Source: Acidobacteriaceae bacterium (GTDB lineage Bacteria; Acidobacteriota; Terriglobia; Terriglobales; Acidobacteriaceae). Taken from it: a DNA stretch of 64,000 nucleotides. Of the stretch, positions 25,607 to 34,278 are shown piece by piece. Both the position numbers and the translations under genes were made by a program. Under the pieces are notes generated by a model, which worked only from the letters and a program-made list of their open reading frames with translations, did not search any database and was not told the origin of the DNA. Location: positions 72,717-136,716 of the forward strand of contig PKVW01000056.1 of NCBI GenBank assembly GCA_003131585.1, given 5' to 3'. Each line of letters begins with the position of its first letter. The stretch's first letter is position 1.

Positions 25607-25864
25607 CTAGGCCTTGCTCCCCAGCTTTCTCGCGACAAATGCAACAGCCTTGTGTACCGAGTCGAGGTTGTCCGTAGTCACCTCTTCATCATCAACCCTG
25701 ATGGCGAAACGCTCTTGAAGAAAGACTACGAACTCGACGACGCCGTGGGAATCAATGACCTTGTCTAGAAGTGGCGCATCGTCGCGCAGCTCTTCGTTGC
25801 GCCCAAAGAGAAAGGTATCCACCAGGAAGCCGCGAATTTCGCGCTCGATGTCGGTTGTTTGCAT
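25607..25864 (-). CDS. Free-standing acyl carrier protein
   Basis: An 85-residue acidic helical protein. The phosphopantetheine site is VIDSHGVVEFV, with the serine present but the usual DSL replaced by DSH. Length and helix pattern (PLLDKVIDSHGVVEFVVFLQERF then VTTDNLDSVHKAVAFV) match dedicated ACPs of secondary pathways rather than fatty-acid AcpP. It is 18 bp downstream of the sugar-transfer ATP-grasp gene. Candidate partners in the locus are the FkbH-like protein (40996), the acyl-CoA ligase (20007) and the acyltransferases. Confidence 0.85.
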   Translation of the reverse strand: MQTTDIEREIRGFLVDTFLFGRNEELRDDAPLLDKVIDSHGVVEFVVFLQERFAIRVDDEEVTTDNLDSVHKAVAFVARKLGSKA

Positions 25865-25882
25865 GCTTCGGATGGCCCTGGT

Positions 25883-27151
25883 TCAGATCGCCTTCGCGGC
25901 CGCTCTCTTCAAATGATAATTGTAGTAAGTAATGAATTGCGTATCGGATAAAGATATGCGATGCGGAAGTATGGTGAGATCGACATCCCACCATGCATTG
26001 CCCTCAAGCACAACCGGCCCGTCCCTTAAAATCGCGATATCCCAACCTACAAACGGCATGCTGGGAAACGCCGCGTGGGCTTGCTTCGCAAGATCGAGAA
26101 CTTCCCGCCAGCACGGCAATTGCGCGCCGGCGAGATCGAAGCCGGTGTCGGGATGTTTCTCGAACCAGGTGACTCCGGTCGCTTTGTCCTTTTGAATCGC
26201 TGGGCCACAAATTTTTCCGGTGGCAAGATCCACCGGGGCGGCCAGGCCGCCTTGCGCGATGTTATCGACGATCGCTTGCCCGATCGGCATTCGTATCGCG
26301 GGCGGCAAGAAGTCGACCGCACCGTCGGGAGTGCGGCAGGTTACGAGGCGGACCGTGGCCAATCCGCCATTGGTTAGAGACCCAGCCATGGACGAATGGT
26401 TCGAAACCTTCTCCTGCACGACGATTCGGCCTGACTTCGACTCGGCACAGAGTTTTTCAATGAGAGTCTCCTGGTCATGACTTTCACCGGACAGCGCGTT
26501 GACATACCTGCCCGCAGACTTGTAAAGCCACAGGTTTGCGCCAATGCCACACCAGTACTCGGAGGGCTTTGAAAACAGGTCCACTGGAGGAAATACCGCC
26601 TCGCGCTCGTTGCTCCCGGGCGGATGGACAATCATTTTGCCTTCCGCAAATTCAGCTAGCAGTGGAACCGATGGAAGTCCTATTTCGGAGCACCGTTGGG
26701 CAAATCGATGTTTGCTCTGGAGCCAGGGAAAATCTTCGCAACGGCTGACATCGATGAGGTACTGCTGCATCGGCAAAATCTCCGAGAAGCCGAAGTGCCG
26801 GGCTCTCAGTTTGCGATTCTCAGCCACGTACAACTGATACATGTAAAACTTTTCTGGCAAGATGCGGTAAGACAAATGGTCCGAAGATAGACAGCGGAAC
26901 TGTTCGGAGAGGCTGATGCCGTATTGTCGCCGAACCCCAGGGCCATAGCGGCCTATTCCCCGCAGTCCATGGGAGATCGCCAGGGGAATCGACAATTGAC
27001 GCCCGGCGATGTGCCGCAGTCGGGTGAGAAAACTCCGGCGATATCGATTGACGACCGCCAAATTCGCGCGGAACTCGCTTATATCGGCATCCGATGCGGT
27101 CACCACGCGGGCGCCTTCAACTAGCGGAGGCCGTTCCGCCAGGCGCGAATG
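25883..27151 (-). CDS. Sugar-transfer-associated ATP-grasp protein
   Basis: The protein is about 422 residues from MHSRLAERPP. A GTG at 27232 would add 27 residues and overlap asnB by 49 bp; neither start has a strong ribosome-binding site. The C-terminal half matches the ATP-grasp family found in polysaccharide loci (ATPgrasp_ST), with LATVRLVTC, FLPPAIRMPIG, VGWDIAILRDGPVVLEGNAWWD and acidic metal ligands in the last motif. Such enzymes are thought to join an amino acid or acid to a sugar or peptide with ATP; substrate is unknown. It lies between asnB and the ACP gene. Confidence 0.82.
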   Translation of the reverse strand, partial: HSRLAERPPLVEGARVVTASDADISEFRANLAVVNRYRRSFLTRLRHIAGRQLSIPLAISHGLRGIGRYGPGVRRQYGISLSEQFRCLSSDHLSYRILPEKFYMYQLYVAENRKLRARHFGFSEILPMQQYLIDVSRCEDFPWLQSKHRFAQRCSEIGLPSVPLLAEFAEGKMIVHPPGSNEREAVFPPVDLFSKPSEYWCGIGANLWLYKSAGRYVNALSGESHDQETLIEKLCAESKSGRIVVQEKVSNHSSMAGSLTNGGLATVRLVTCRTPDGAVDFLPPAIRMPIGQAIVDNIAQGGLAAPVDLATGKICGPAIQKDKATGVTWFEKHPDTGFDLAGAQLPCWREVLDLAKQAHAAFPSMPFVGWDIAILRDGPVVLEGNAWWDVDLTILPHRISLSDTQFITYYNYHLKRAAAKAI

Positions 27152-27183
27152 CATCGGCTGTTCAGCAAGCAGGGATCGTTGAG

Positions 27184-29235
27184 TCACAGAGGAGATCCCG
27201 CATGGGCCGTGTTCATACATACGGGCTCGCACAGTACAGGGGTCGCTTCGGCCTTGACATGCTGCTGCAGCACGTAGGCATTGACGACGGGCCAGACTGG
27301 ATCGATGCTCGCGTTTCCCGCTACCGCTTGTTCGACGGCAACCTGCGCGGCCTTACCGTTCCACGCGGATGCTTCCAGGAAGGCTCGGCTCGCAGCGATA
27401 TCGAGCAGCCAGGAACCCAAACCCTGGCGGGCCCAGTCGCTAATCGGGGAAGAAAAGTGGACTTTCTTGGTTCGCAGGCGAACGGAATCGGGCATGAGGT
27501 CTTGCATCGCCAACCGGAGCACCCGCTTGGTATAGCCTCCGCCAATCTTGCTTTCATCGGGCAAGGCAAAGCCAAAAGTCACGAGCCGCCAATCCATGAA
27601 CGGCATGCGCACCTCGATGCCGTGCGCCATGGAAGCCCGGTCAATGCAGCGCAAAAACGTTGGCAGGACGCTGGCATGGAAAAACTCGAACAACATCTTC
27701 TGCAGCGCCGACCCGCCTTTCGGGCCGTGCCGCAGGGCATCGCAATCGAGACTTTTCCCGGACCCTGCCCAAGGCGGCAGAATCGGATCGGACGGCGACG
27801 TGCCCAACAGCCAGGACTGGCCGCGCGTACGGACCGATCGGATTGGCTCCAGGATGCCAAGCCGTTCCAAACCGCGCGTGATGCCGCGCCTGGCAACGCT
27901 GCGGAGATCGGAGGCGATCCCACCATGCTTTAGGAGCTCACCGCTGCCACCAACTTTGGTACCGCCAGCCAGCCCGGCGCGAACCCGCTTCAGGTCAAGG
28001 TACCGCCCCGGCCGGAAGGCCGTCCCGAACTGCTCCTCAATCGCCGCCTGAACGAAGAAATGGTAGCCCCCGAGAAGCTCATCGGCGCCATGGCCATCGA
28101 GGCTGACCCGCATGCCGCAGCGCCGCATCTCCCGATAGATGGACCAGGCTCCCACCAGCGGCACGTACCATACGTCTTCCAGATCAAAGATGACTTTCTC
28201 GATTTCCTGGACCGCCACGTTGACGTCGACGGTAGAGTAATGCGGACGCATGCCCGTATGCGCGACGATCCGCTCGGCATAGCTTCGTTCGTCGAGATCC
28301 GTACCCGGAAAGCAAGCGACAAATGCACGTTGCCAATCCTCCGGAACGTGATCGACCGCGCCCCGCCGGCCAAGCTCGGAGATGGCGCAGGCGACCGCAC
28401 TCGAATCCAGTCCTCCACTCAGGGACGTGGCTATGGCCACATCGCTGCGCAGCCGCAGCCGGCAGGCGTCGAGAAAAATCTCGCGGAAGCGCTCGGACTG
28501 TCCAGCCAGATCCGCTGGCGGCACGGGCAGGTGTTCGAGCGTGTTCCACCACTGGACAATATGCGTTTGGACGCTGCCTGTCGCCTCTTGCCCGACCGTC
28601 ATGCAGTGTCCTCCCGGCAGCCGCTTGACGCCGGGGAGCAGGGTGTGAGGTGTGCATTCCTGGCCTACGACATTCCGCAGCGTTTCCGCGAGCACCTGCT
28701 CATCCAGTCCGCCGCGGCACCAGGCAAGCTGCCGGAAAGCCTTGAGTTCCGATGCGAACGAGAAGCAGCCATCGACCTCGGCATAGTGAAGGGGCTTGAC
28801 GCCGAACCGGTCGCGGGACAGGAAGAGGCGTTTATCGCGCGCATCCCAGATCGCGAAGGCCCACATGCCGTTGAAACGCAACTGGCAATCCGGTCCCCAT
28901 TCGGCATAGGCGGCGAGAATGACTTCGCTGTCCGTTTCCGAAACAAAGCGGTGCCCGAGTTGCCGCAAGCTTTCGCGCAGCTCGATGAAGTTGTAAATCT
29001 CCCCATTAAAGGTGAGCCAGTAGCGCCCATCGGCGTAGGACATCGGCTGCCTGCCGCGCTCGGACACATCGATGACCGCCAGCCGCCGGTGGCCCAACCA
29101 CAACCGATCGGAAGGGAAGCGCTCCAGCCCACGCCCATCCGGCCCGCGATGCGCGAGACTATCCGTAAATGCCCGGAACTCGGCCGCGCCCAGCTCCCGG
29201 CCCGCGTATGCCCAATGTCCTGTAATCCCACACAT
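27184..29235 (-). CDS. asnB: Asparagine synthase (glutamine-hydrolysing), EPS-locus type
   Basis: A 683-residue enzyme from MCGITGHWAY; the open frame continues upstream across the glycosyltransferase genes but without support. C2 is the glutaminase nucleophile. The Ntn domain shows AHRGPDGRG and FNGEIYN; the synthetase domain (from about 235) has the PPi loop SLSGGLDSSAVA. AsnB homologues of this size occur in exosortase-type EPS loci (amidotransferase annotations), where they may amidate a uronic acid or amino-acid residue rather than make free asparagine. Confidence 0.93.
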   Translation of the reverse strand: MCGITGHWAYAGRELGAAEFRAFTDSLAHRGPDGRGLERFPSDRLWLGHRRLAVIDVSERGRQPMSYADGRYWLTFNGEIYNFIELRESLRQLGHRFVSETDSEVILAAYAEWGPDCQLRFNGMWAFAIWDARDKRLFLSRDRFGVKPLHYAEVDGCFSFASELKAFRQLAWCRGGLDEQVLAETLRNVVGQECTPHTLLPGVKRLPGGHCMTVGQEATGSVQTHIVQWWNTLEHLPVPPADLAGQSERFREIFLDACRLRLRSDVAIATSLSGGLDSSAVACAISELGRRGAVDHVPEDWQRAFVACFPGTDLDERSYAERIVAHTGMRPHYSTVDVNVAVQEIEKVIFDLEDVWYVPLVGAWSIYREMRRCGMRVSLDGHGADELLGGYHFFVQAAIEEQFGTAFRPGRYLDLKRVRAGLAGGTKVGGSGELLKHGGIASDLRSVARRGITRGLERLGILEPIRSVRTRGQSWLLGTSPSDPILPPWAGSGKSLDCDALRHGPKGGSALQKMLFEFFHASVLPTFLRCIDRASMAHGIEVRMPFMDWRLVTFGFALPDESKIGGGYTKRVLRLAMQDLMPDSVRLRTKKVHFSSPISDWARQGLGSWLLDIAASRAFLEASAWNGKAAQVAVEQAVAGNASIDPVWPVVNAYVLQQHVKAEATPVLCEPVCMNTAHAGSPL

Positions 29236-29252
29236 AGCGCGTTTATGCTTTC

Positions 29253-29837
29253 TTACTTCGCAACCGTGTTGCCATCTTCGTGGACGAACGATGCCAGCGC
29301 AGTCTTCTCTATTGGAGCGTTGCTCCGGTCCGCTGAGATTGCTGGATCTAGCCGATACGGATGACCTTCGAGGAAGGCGCGAATGGTAGCGATGAGACGC
29401 GGCGAAGCCTGCGCATGAATTCGATCGGTATTCCCCAGAGTGAGGGCGTGGTCCAGCCTTTCCGGCAGATCTTGCTCGTCGTTCGCCACGAGGATCGTGC
29501 CTTGCGCGCCGAAGCGCGCCGCGGTCGCGACTTGATGGTCGTTGCGGGTCTCGCGAAAATCCGCGCGCCGGGGCATTACGACAATGGGCTTGCCCAGTTC
29601 GAGCGCCGAAATGATCGATCCCATTCCCGCGTGAGCCACGATGACACGGGCTTCCTGAATTACCCGGTTGAACTCCGAAGGTTCGATAAAGTGCGTGAAC
29701 TCGATGTGCTGGGGACGAAACGTAGAACTCGCGATCTGGGCGAACACATCGGATCGAGCGCACAGTCCGGCCCATTCGTCGACGGCACGGATCAGCCGAT
29801 CGAACGGCTCCTGGGAACCGACGGTGACGAAGATCAC
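29253..29837 (-). CDS. Glycosyltransferase, Alg13/PssE-like catalytic subunit
   Basis: The protein is 194 residues from a GTG at 29837 (VIFVTVGSQEPFDRLI). The frame stays open upstream but the GTG overlaps the previous gene's TGA as GTGA, and homology starts here. It corresponds to the C-terminal half of GT28 enzymes; the UDP-sugar site is HAGMGSIISALELGKPIVVMPR. With the Alg14-like gene upstream it forms a split membrane transferase such as PssDE or Cps14FG. It adds a sugar to the lipid-linked repeat unit at the cytoplasmic face. Confidence 0.9.
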   Translation of the reverse strand: MIFVTVGSQEPFDRLIRAVDEWAGLCARSDVFAQIASSTFRPQHIEFTHFIEPSEFNRVIQEARVIVAHAGMGSIISALELGKPIVVMPRRADFRETRNDHQVATAARFGAQGTILVANDEQDLPERLDHALTLGNTDRIHAQASPRLIATIRAFLEGHPYRLDPAISADRSNAPIEKTALASFVHEDGNTVAK

Positions 29838-30304
29838 AGGACCGATCCTCCGTAATGCGGACCTTCCGCCTTTGCCAGGTGCGGCCATTGCGTGAGCCAG
29901 AGGTCCGCGTAGCGGCCGGCGCGTGATCCGGACATCGAGAGGTCCTCGATGTTGGCCATGCTGTCGATCCAAATCGTTTTCGCTCCGAACCAACGTCCGA
30001 GTAGTATGGCAAAGTATCCCGGCGCCGCGCCCGTGGAGATGACCACCGACGGCCTTTCCTTAACGATGATCCAGGCCAGCCTGAGCGCCAGCCGAATCAA
30101 ACCCAGCTTGTTCCAGCGGGTGGCGTCGTTCACGGAATAAAACCTGTTTTCTGGCACCTGCGAGCGATACGCTTCGATGACTGTGACGTAGACGACCTCG
30201 GAATCGGCAAATGCCGGAACGAGCCGCCGCAATTGCACCCAATGGCCGCCGCTGGAGGCAACCGCCAATACCTTGTTGCGATTGTGAGCTTCTTTCACCG
30301 GCAT
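29834..30304 (-). CDS. Alg14/PssD-like membrane subunit of a glycosyltransferase
   Basis: A 156-residue protein with VLAVASSGGHWVQLRRL at the N-terminus, the Alg14 glycine-rich motif, and PSVVISTGAAPGYFAILLG, the central conserved motif. It recruits the Alg13-like catalytic subunit to the membrane and binds the lipid acceptor. Its TGA overlaps the next gene's GTG by 4 bp, giving equimolar translation. The upstream deacetylase gene overlaps it by 10 bp. Confidence 0.9.
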   Translation of the reverse strand: MPVKEAHNRNKVLAVASSGGHWVQLRRLVPAFADSEVVYVTVIEAYRSQVPENRFYSVNDATRWNKLGLIRLALRLAWIIVKERPSVVISTGAAPGYFAILLGRWFGAKTIWIDSMANIEDLSMSGSRAGRYADLWLTQWPHLAKAEGPHYGGSVL

Positions 30305-31023
30305 AGTTCCCTTAGCGGCTTGATCTGGAAAGATTCCTTCTGGGCGACGTCCAAAAGTACCGCGGTCAATTCGAGCACGAAATCATTTCGTGGCCGCGTC
30401 CGGTCCAGGTCGTGCATCAAGACGATGCCACCGCCCTCGCTACGCAGCCGGTCCGCCACCTGGCTCGCGCTGGGCAGCAGGTCGTGGGTGTCTCCCGAAT
30501 CGATGGTCCACCACCAGACCGGAGCGCCCCGGCGGCGGATCGACCAATAAGTGGGCAGGGTCATTTTGCCGTGTGGCGGACGGAACATTCCATCCGGCTG
30601 AATCCACGGGGAAAGCCGTTTATATCCAGCATCGATGTCGGCGACGGCTTCCCACGGCAGCACCTTCCAGGCGTTAAGGTGTTGGTCGGAATGGCAGCCG
30701 ACGTCATGGCCTTCTTCAATGACGCGGTCGACAATCTGCGGATGCTGCTGCGCGTGCCGGCCCAGCATAAAAAAGGTGGCGCGGGCGCCGCGGCGCTGTA
30801 GCAGATCGAGGAGTTGCGGAGTGAGCGCACTGCTTGGACCATCGTCATACGTCAGGACGAGGATTCGGTTCCTGACCAGTTCTCTTCGAACGCGATTCAT
30901 CCGATGGCGCCGCCACAACCAAGGCGAGAAATAAGCGGCGGAGCCCGCCAGTCCGATCGTGGCCGCCAAGGCTGTAGTCATTGTTTTGCGCATTCTCGTT
31001 TTGCGCATTTTCGTTTTGCGCAT
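30295..31023 (-). CDS. Polysaccharide deacetylase (NodB/CE4 family), membrane-anchored
   Basis: A 242-residue protein with an N-terminal helix (about 16-35) and a CE4 domain. Motifs are TYDDGPS (catalytic Asp and metal Asp), HSDQH (metal His pair) and RPPHG. It removes N-acetyl groups from amino sugars. The N-terminus consists of three 15-bp units that each carry an in-frame ATG (MRKTK, MRKTR, MRKTM), so the true start among M1, M6, M11 and M15 is ambiguous; all lie before the membrane helix. It overlaps the Alg14-like gene by 10 bp. Confidence 0.88.
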   Translation of the reverse strand: MRKTKMRKTRMRKTMTTALAATIGLAGSAAYFSPWLWRRHRMNRVRRELVRNRILVLTYDDGPSSALTPQLLDLLQRRGARATFFMLGRHAQQHPQIVDRVIEEGHDVGCHSDQHLNAWKVLPWEAVADIDAGYKRLSPWIQPDGMFRPPHGKMTLPTYWSIRRRGAPVWWWTIDSGDTHDLLPSASQVADRLRSEGGGIVLMHDLDRTRPRNDFVLELTAVLLDVAQKESFQIKPLRELCR

Positions 31024-31035
31024 TTTCGTCTAACG
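30991..31035. repeat. 15-bp tandem repeat carrying start codons, 3 copies
   Basis: CATTCTCGTTTTGCG, CATTTTCGTTTTGCG and CATTTTCGTCTAACG each contain CAT, read as ATG on the minus strand. This multiplies the start codon of the deacetylase gene. A shorter fourth piece lies at 30979-30990. Confidence 0.85.
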
Positions 31036-31084
31036 CTGATTCGCCGGATGCATGCCGTCTGAGGTGTCGAGAAATCCAAGGAGG

Positions 31085-31936
31085 CTAGGCGGTGGCGCGG
31101 GATGTTTTGTCGCGCTCCCAACCAGCCGTGCCACCCCGAAGGCGCTTTTGGGCTCGACGCTTTGCGATGGTTGTAACCAGACAATAGATCGCCAGCTTGA
31201 ACCACAGCCGCGGATTCTTGAATAACCGAATTAGCGACCGATTGTTGCTTTCGCCCCGGTTTTGCCAGAGTCTCGGAAACCGGCTCGCCAATTCGAACGA
31301 GCCGTAGTGGGCACGGGTCTTCGTGGCAATCAGGTGCTTGAGGGTCCGCGGCGGAAACACCGTCGAACTGGCGGAACGAATTGTTTCGCGTTCCTCTTCG
31401 AGAAACTGGATGCGGACGTAACCATCGTCCGCGGTCAGCGTGGGAAACTGGCGAAAGCGGCCGCGCCCCGCCTCAGACAGGGCATATACCCCGGAGCCAC
31501 CGATGCCTTCCTGAGCGGAAGGAAGCCGGGACCGGATGTCGAAACAGGCGCGAACGGCCCAGGAGCAACCGGCAAGATCGAAGTTCGGCGTCGGAGCGAC
31601 GGCGAGCAGGTCTCCCCGTTTCAGACGGCGCGTCAACCGCCGAATAGAGTCCAGCGTAATCACCACATCCGCATCCGCGTAGATGCGTGGGAAACCTTGG
31701 GCGGCTTCGTCCCCAAGGTTAAGCGCGTGCGTCTTGCTCGCGATGTCAGTCTCGATGACTCGCACGGGCGGCCGAAAGCGGCGCGCCACGGCCGCGGTGT
31801 CATCGGTGCATCCGTTACAAACCACGATCAAGTCCAGTTCGCCCGGCTGGGCGCCCCCGGTCATCGCTTTTAAGATTCGAGCGATCACTGAACTTTCGTT
31901 GTGCGCGGGGATGATGACAGAAATCATATCGATCAT
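31085..31936 (-). CDS. Glycosyltransferase family 2
   Basis: A 283-residue GT-A enzyme. MISVIIPAHNESSVIARIL is the nucleotide-sugar opening, the metal motif is YADADVV, and a hydrophobic C-terminal segment (about 240-255) may attach it to the membrane. It adds one sugar to the polyprenyl-linked unit; donor unknown. The start directly follows the stop of the acyltransferase gene upstream. Confidence 0.88.
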   Translation of the reverse strand: MIDMISVIIPAHNESSVIARILKAMTGGAQPGELDLIVVCNGCTDDTAAVARRFRPPVRVIETDIASKTHALNLGDEAAQGFPRIYADADVVITLDSIRRLTRRLKRGDLLAVAPTPNFDLAGCSWAVRACFDIRSRLPSAQEGIGGSGVYALSEAGRGRFRQFPTLTADDGYVRIQFLEEERETIRSASSTVFPPRTLKHLIATKTRAHYGSFELASRFPRLWQNRGESNNRSLIRLFKNPRLWFKLAIYCLVTTIAKRRAQKRLRGGTAGWERDKTSRATA

Positions 31937-32599
31937 TCAGCGGTTCGGCGTTGCCCTGTAAGCGCTGCTCGATCCCAGCACCCACTCTCCCTTTGAGGGG
32001 TCGAACTGCTTTACCACCCGGGCCGGGTTGCCGGTTACAACGGAATTCGGAGGTATGCTTCGGCTCACCACGGAGTTCGCGCCGATCACGGAGTTTTTCC
32101 CTATCACCAGTTCGCCCTTGCCGCAGACAATGGCTGCTCCGAAGCCAATCCAGCATCCCTCTTCGATTCGGATGGTTCCTCCCGGCGTGATTCCCTGGCG
32201 CTTGATGGGAACGTTCACGTCTTCAAAAGCGTGGTTGTGATCCATCACCAGGACAGAAGGAGCAAAGACAACATTGCGCTCGAAATGAATCCGGTTTCTC
32301 GCCGAGATCACGCATCGCCGCCCGATCTTGCACCCCTCATCAAACAAAATCACCGGCTCACTGCCGTTGGGGGCAACTGGAATGTTGATCCACACGTCCC
32401 GGTCCAGAAGAACCGAATCGCCGATCTGGATATGGGGGGCAATCGAGCGTTTCAGGTCACACGAGTAATGAACGCAGAAGTTGCCGCCCACAGACGCGAA
32501 AGGGTAAGTTCGCAGCATCCACTGGCTGCGGAACTTGTTGGCAATGCGGGCCAGCCACGAAAGTGGGTCCTCCAAAGTATCGTGGGTCGATTTGCTCAT
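31937..32599 (-). CDS. Hexapeptide-repeat acyltransferase (WcaF/NodL-like), copy A
   Basis: The protein is 220 residues from MSKSTHDTLE. A left-handed beta-helix of hexapeptide repeats spans about 60-200, with the catalytic-type histidine in VMDHNHAFEDV and the loop GCWIGFGAAIVCGKG. It acetylates or otherwise acylates a sugar. It resembles the gene at 33619-34278 along the whole length (YPFASVGGNFCVHYSCD versus YHFAEFGRGVAVHYSCD), so the two are duplicates flanking a methyltransferase. Confidence 0.88.
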   Translation of the reverse strand: MSKSTHDTLEDPLSWLARIANKFRSQWMLRTYPFASVGGNFCVHYSCDLKRSIAPHIQIGDSVLLDRDVWINIPVAPNGSEPVILFDEGCKIGRRCVISARNRIHFERNVVFAPSVLVMDHNHAFEDVNVPIKRQGITPGGTIRIEEGCWIGFGAAIVCGKGELVIGKNSVIGANSVVSRSIPPNSVVTGNPARVVKQFDPSKGEWVLGSSSAYRATPNR

Positions 32600-32627
32600 T
32601 GAGCTTTCTTGACCAACGTGGCGGCAA

Positions 32628-33635
32628 TCACCTTTGCGGGCCGCCGGGAGCCTTTCTGAAAACCACTTCCAGACTTGGTCCCGCGCCAGCGAAGGAAGCG
32701 AGCCGAGCAAAGGGCGCGGCAACAAACACACGAAGCCCCCTGCGAACAACCTTCAGGGGAAGACTCGCCAGTTGCGGCTTTGCCTGAGGCGTCGGGGAGA
32801 AACCCAGCTTCTCGAGCAGGCTGGAACAGACATATCCCGCGCTACGCTCCATGTAGGAAACCGGTGGTGTCTTTACGCATACTTCCTCGAACCCAAGCTC
32901 GGTCATCAAGTACCGGAGCGAACGGGGTGAAAAATGCGACAGGTGCCGCGGCAGCTCAAGACCAAACCAGTGTGTGCCGAAGAACCGGGCTTCCCACGAA
33001 TCGATGTTGGGCATCATGGCGTAGAAGATGCCGCCTGGCTTCAGCCATTCCAACACCCTGGTCAAGACTTGTCGGGGAGAGTAGACGTGCTCCAGCACGT
33101 CGAAGCAGGTGACGACATCGAAGCTTGCCGGCAAGAAGGAAGCCTCCACCGCGTCCCCTACAAACACTTCCGCGCCGGTGGTGGCCCTGGCTCGCTCCGC
33201 CGTCGATTCTTCCATCTCGATTCCGTATAGCTCCCAGGCAGATCCCCTCATCGTGCTCAAGAAACCGCCGGAACTGCAACCGAGGTCAAGGATCGCTCCT
33301 CCGGTCTTGTAATGCGAAATCAGTTTCACCTGGTCTTTCCAGCGGCGGGCGGCGGACCCTTCTCCGGCGGTAACGATGGCCTTGTGGTAATCCTCGGTGT
33401 AGTGGCGCCCCATTTCCTCGGGCTGCGGCGCGCTCGCGAGCCAGACGCCGCCGCAGGAATGACAGCGAACCAGGCGATACATCTGCTTGCGTAAATGAAA
33501 CCGGTCGGGCGCGGCCAGCAAATCAACCAGTTGGCCGCCGCCACAGATCCGGCATGTTTCGGGTTGCCGACTGGTTTCTCCAGCCGCGTTTGCCACCGTC
33601 TCCGTGTCGCTCACAATGTCAAGCGTGCTGCTCAT
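32628..33635 (-). CDS. SAM-dependent methyltransferase with zinc-type N-terminus
   Basis: A 335-residue protein. The N-terminal CRICGG...CHSCGGVW pair of CxxC motifs (about residues 28-64) probably binds zinc. The SAM site is ILDLGCSSGGFLSTM, followed by VVTCFDVLEHVYSP. Proteins of this plan (Methyltransf_23 class) methylate sugars or tailoring intermediates in surface polysaccharide loci. It overlaps the upstream acyltransferase gene by 17 bp. Confidence 0.88.
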   Translation of the reverse strand: MSSTLDIVSDTETVANAAGETSRQPETCRICGGGQLVDLLAAPDRFHLRKQMYRLVRCHSCGGVWLASAPQPEEMGRHYTEDYHKAIVTAGEGSAARRWKDQVKLISHYKTGGAILDLGCSSGGFLSTMRGSAWELYGIEMEESTAERARATTGAEVFVGDAVEASFLPASFDVVTCFDVLEHVYSPRQVLTRVLEWLKPGGIFYAMMPNIDSWEARFFGTHWFGLELPRHLSHFSPRSLRYLMTELGFEEVCVKTPPVSYMERSAGYVCSSLLEKLGFSPTPQAKPQLASLPLKVVRRGLRVFVAAPFARLASFAGAGPSLEVVFRKAPGGPQR

Positions 33636-34278
33636 CCGCTCTCACCCATTTTCCGCTTTGTTGGTCGTACATCTTTATAAGTTTCGCCGGGTTCCCGGCA
33701 ATCACACTGAAAGGCGGAAAGCTTTGGGTCACAACCGCATTCGCGCCGACAACGCTGTTGCGTCCGAGGTTCAGATCTCCGGAGGCGCATGCGATCACGC
33801 AGCCAATCCCGAGCCAGCAGTTCCGCCCGATAAAGATCCGCCCGCCGCCGGGAACACCTGGCGTTTGAGTTCGCTTCTCGATGTTGGAACCCTCATGGTT
33901 GTGGTCCAGGATTAAGACCGAGGGTGCCAGCAATACGTCCGCTTCCAGGGTGATTTGATTCCTGGCAGAGATCGTGGAACGCCTTCCAATTGCGCTTCCA
34001 CTTCCAATGACAATCTTCGGCTCCAGGCCGGGTGAGCCAGGGGCGACGTCGATCCACACGTCCGGAGCCAGATAGACGTCATCGCCCAATCGAATCTCCG
34101 GCGATGTGGATCGCCGAATATCGCACGAGTAATGCACGGCCACGCCCCGGCCGAACTCCGCGAAATGATAGGTACGTCGCAGCCAAAGGCTGTTGAGTTT
34201 GGTCCCAATCCGCGGAATCGAGGCCAGCGCATCCTCGCCAATCGCACCGTTCTCCTGGTCTGCGCTCATGTCCGCCAC
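33619..34278 (-). CDS. Hexapeptide-repeat acyltransferase (WcaF/NodL-like), copy B
   Basis: A 219-residue protein with the same architecture as the gene at 31937: HYSCDIRRS, VLILDHNHEG with the catalytic-type histidines, and NCWLGIGCVIACASGD. It starts at GTG 34278, sharing one base with the flippase stop (TAGTG); ATG 34269 is an alternative. Two related acyltransferases imply two acylation sites or two donors. Confidence 0.88.
   Translation of the reverse strand: MADMSADQENGAIGEDALASIPRIGTKLNSLWLRRTYHFAEFGRGVAVHYSCDIRRSTSPEIRLGDDVYLAPDVWIDVAPGSPGLEPKIVIGSGSAIGRRSTISARNQITLEADVLLAPSVLILDHNHEGSNIEKRTQTPGVPGGGRIFIGRNCWLGIGCVIACASGDLNLGRNSVVGANAVVTQSFPPFSVIAGNPAKLIKMYDQQSGKWVRADEQHA

Noticed and set aside
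27934-29364. Plus-strand open frame of over 400 codons across asnB
   Set aside because: AsnB on the minus strand has the C2 nucleophile and GGLDSS motif; the plus frame is a shadow.
29236-30012. Upstream extension of the asnB reading frame
   Set aside because: It overlaps the Alg13/Alg14-like genes, which have strong motifs in another frame; MCGI at 29235 is the invariant AsnB start.
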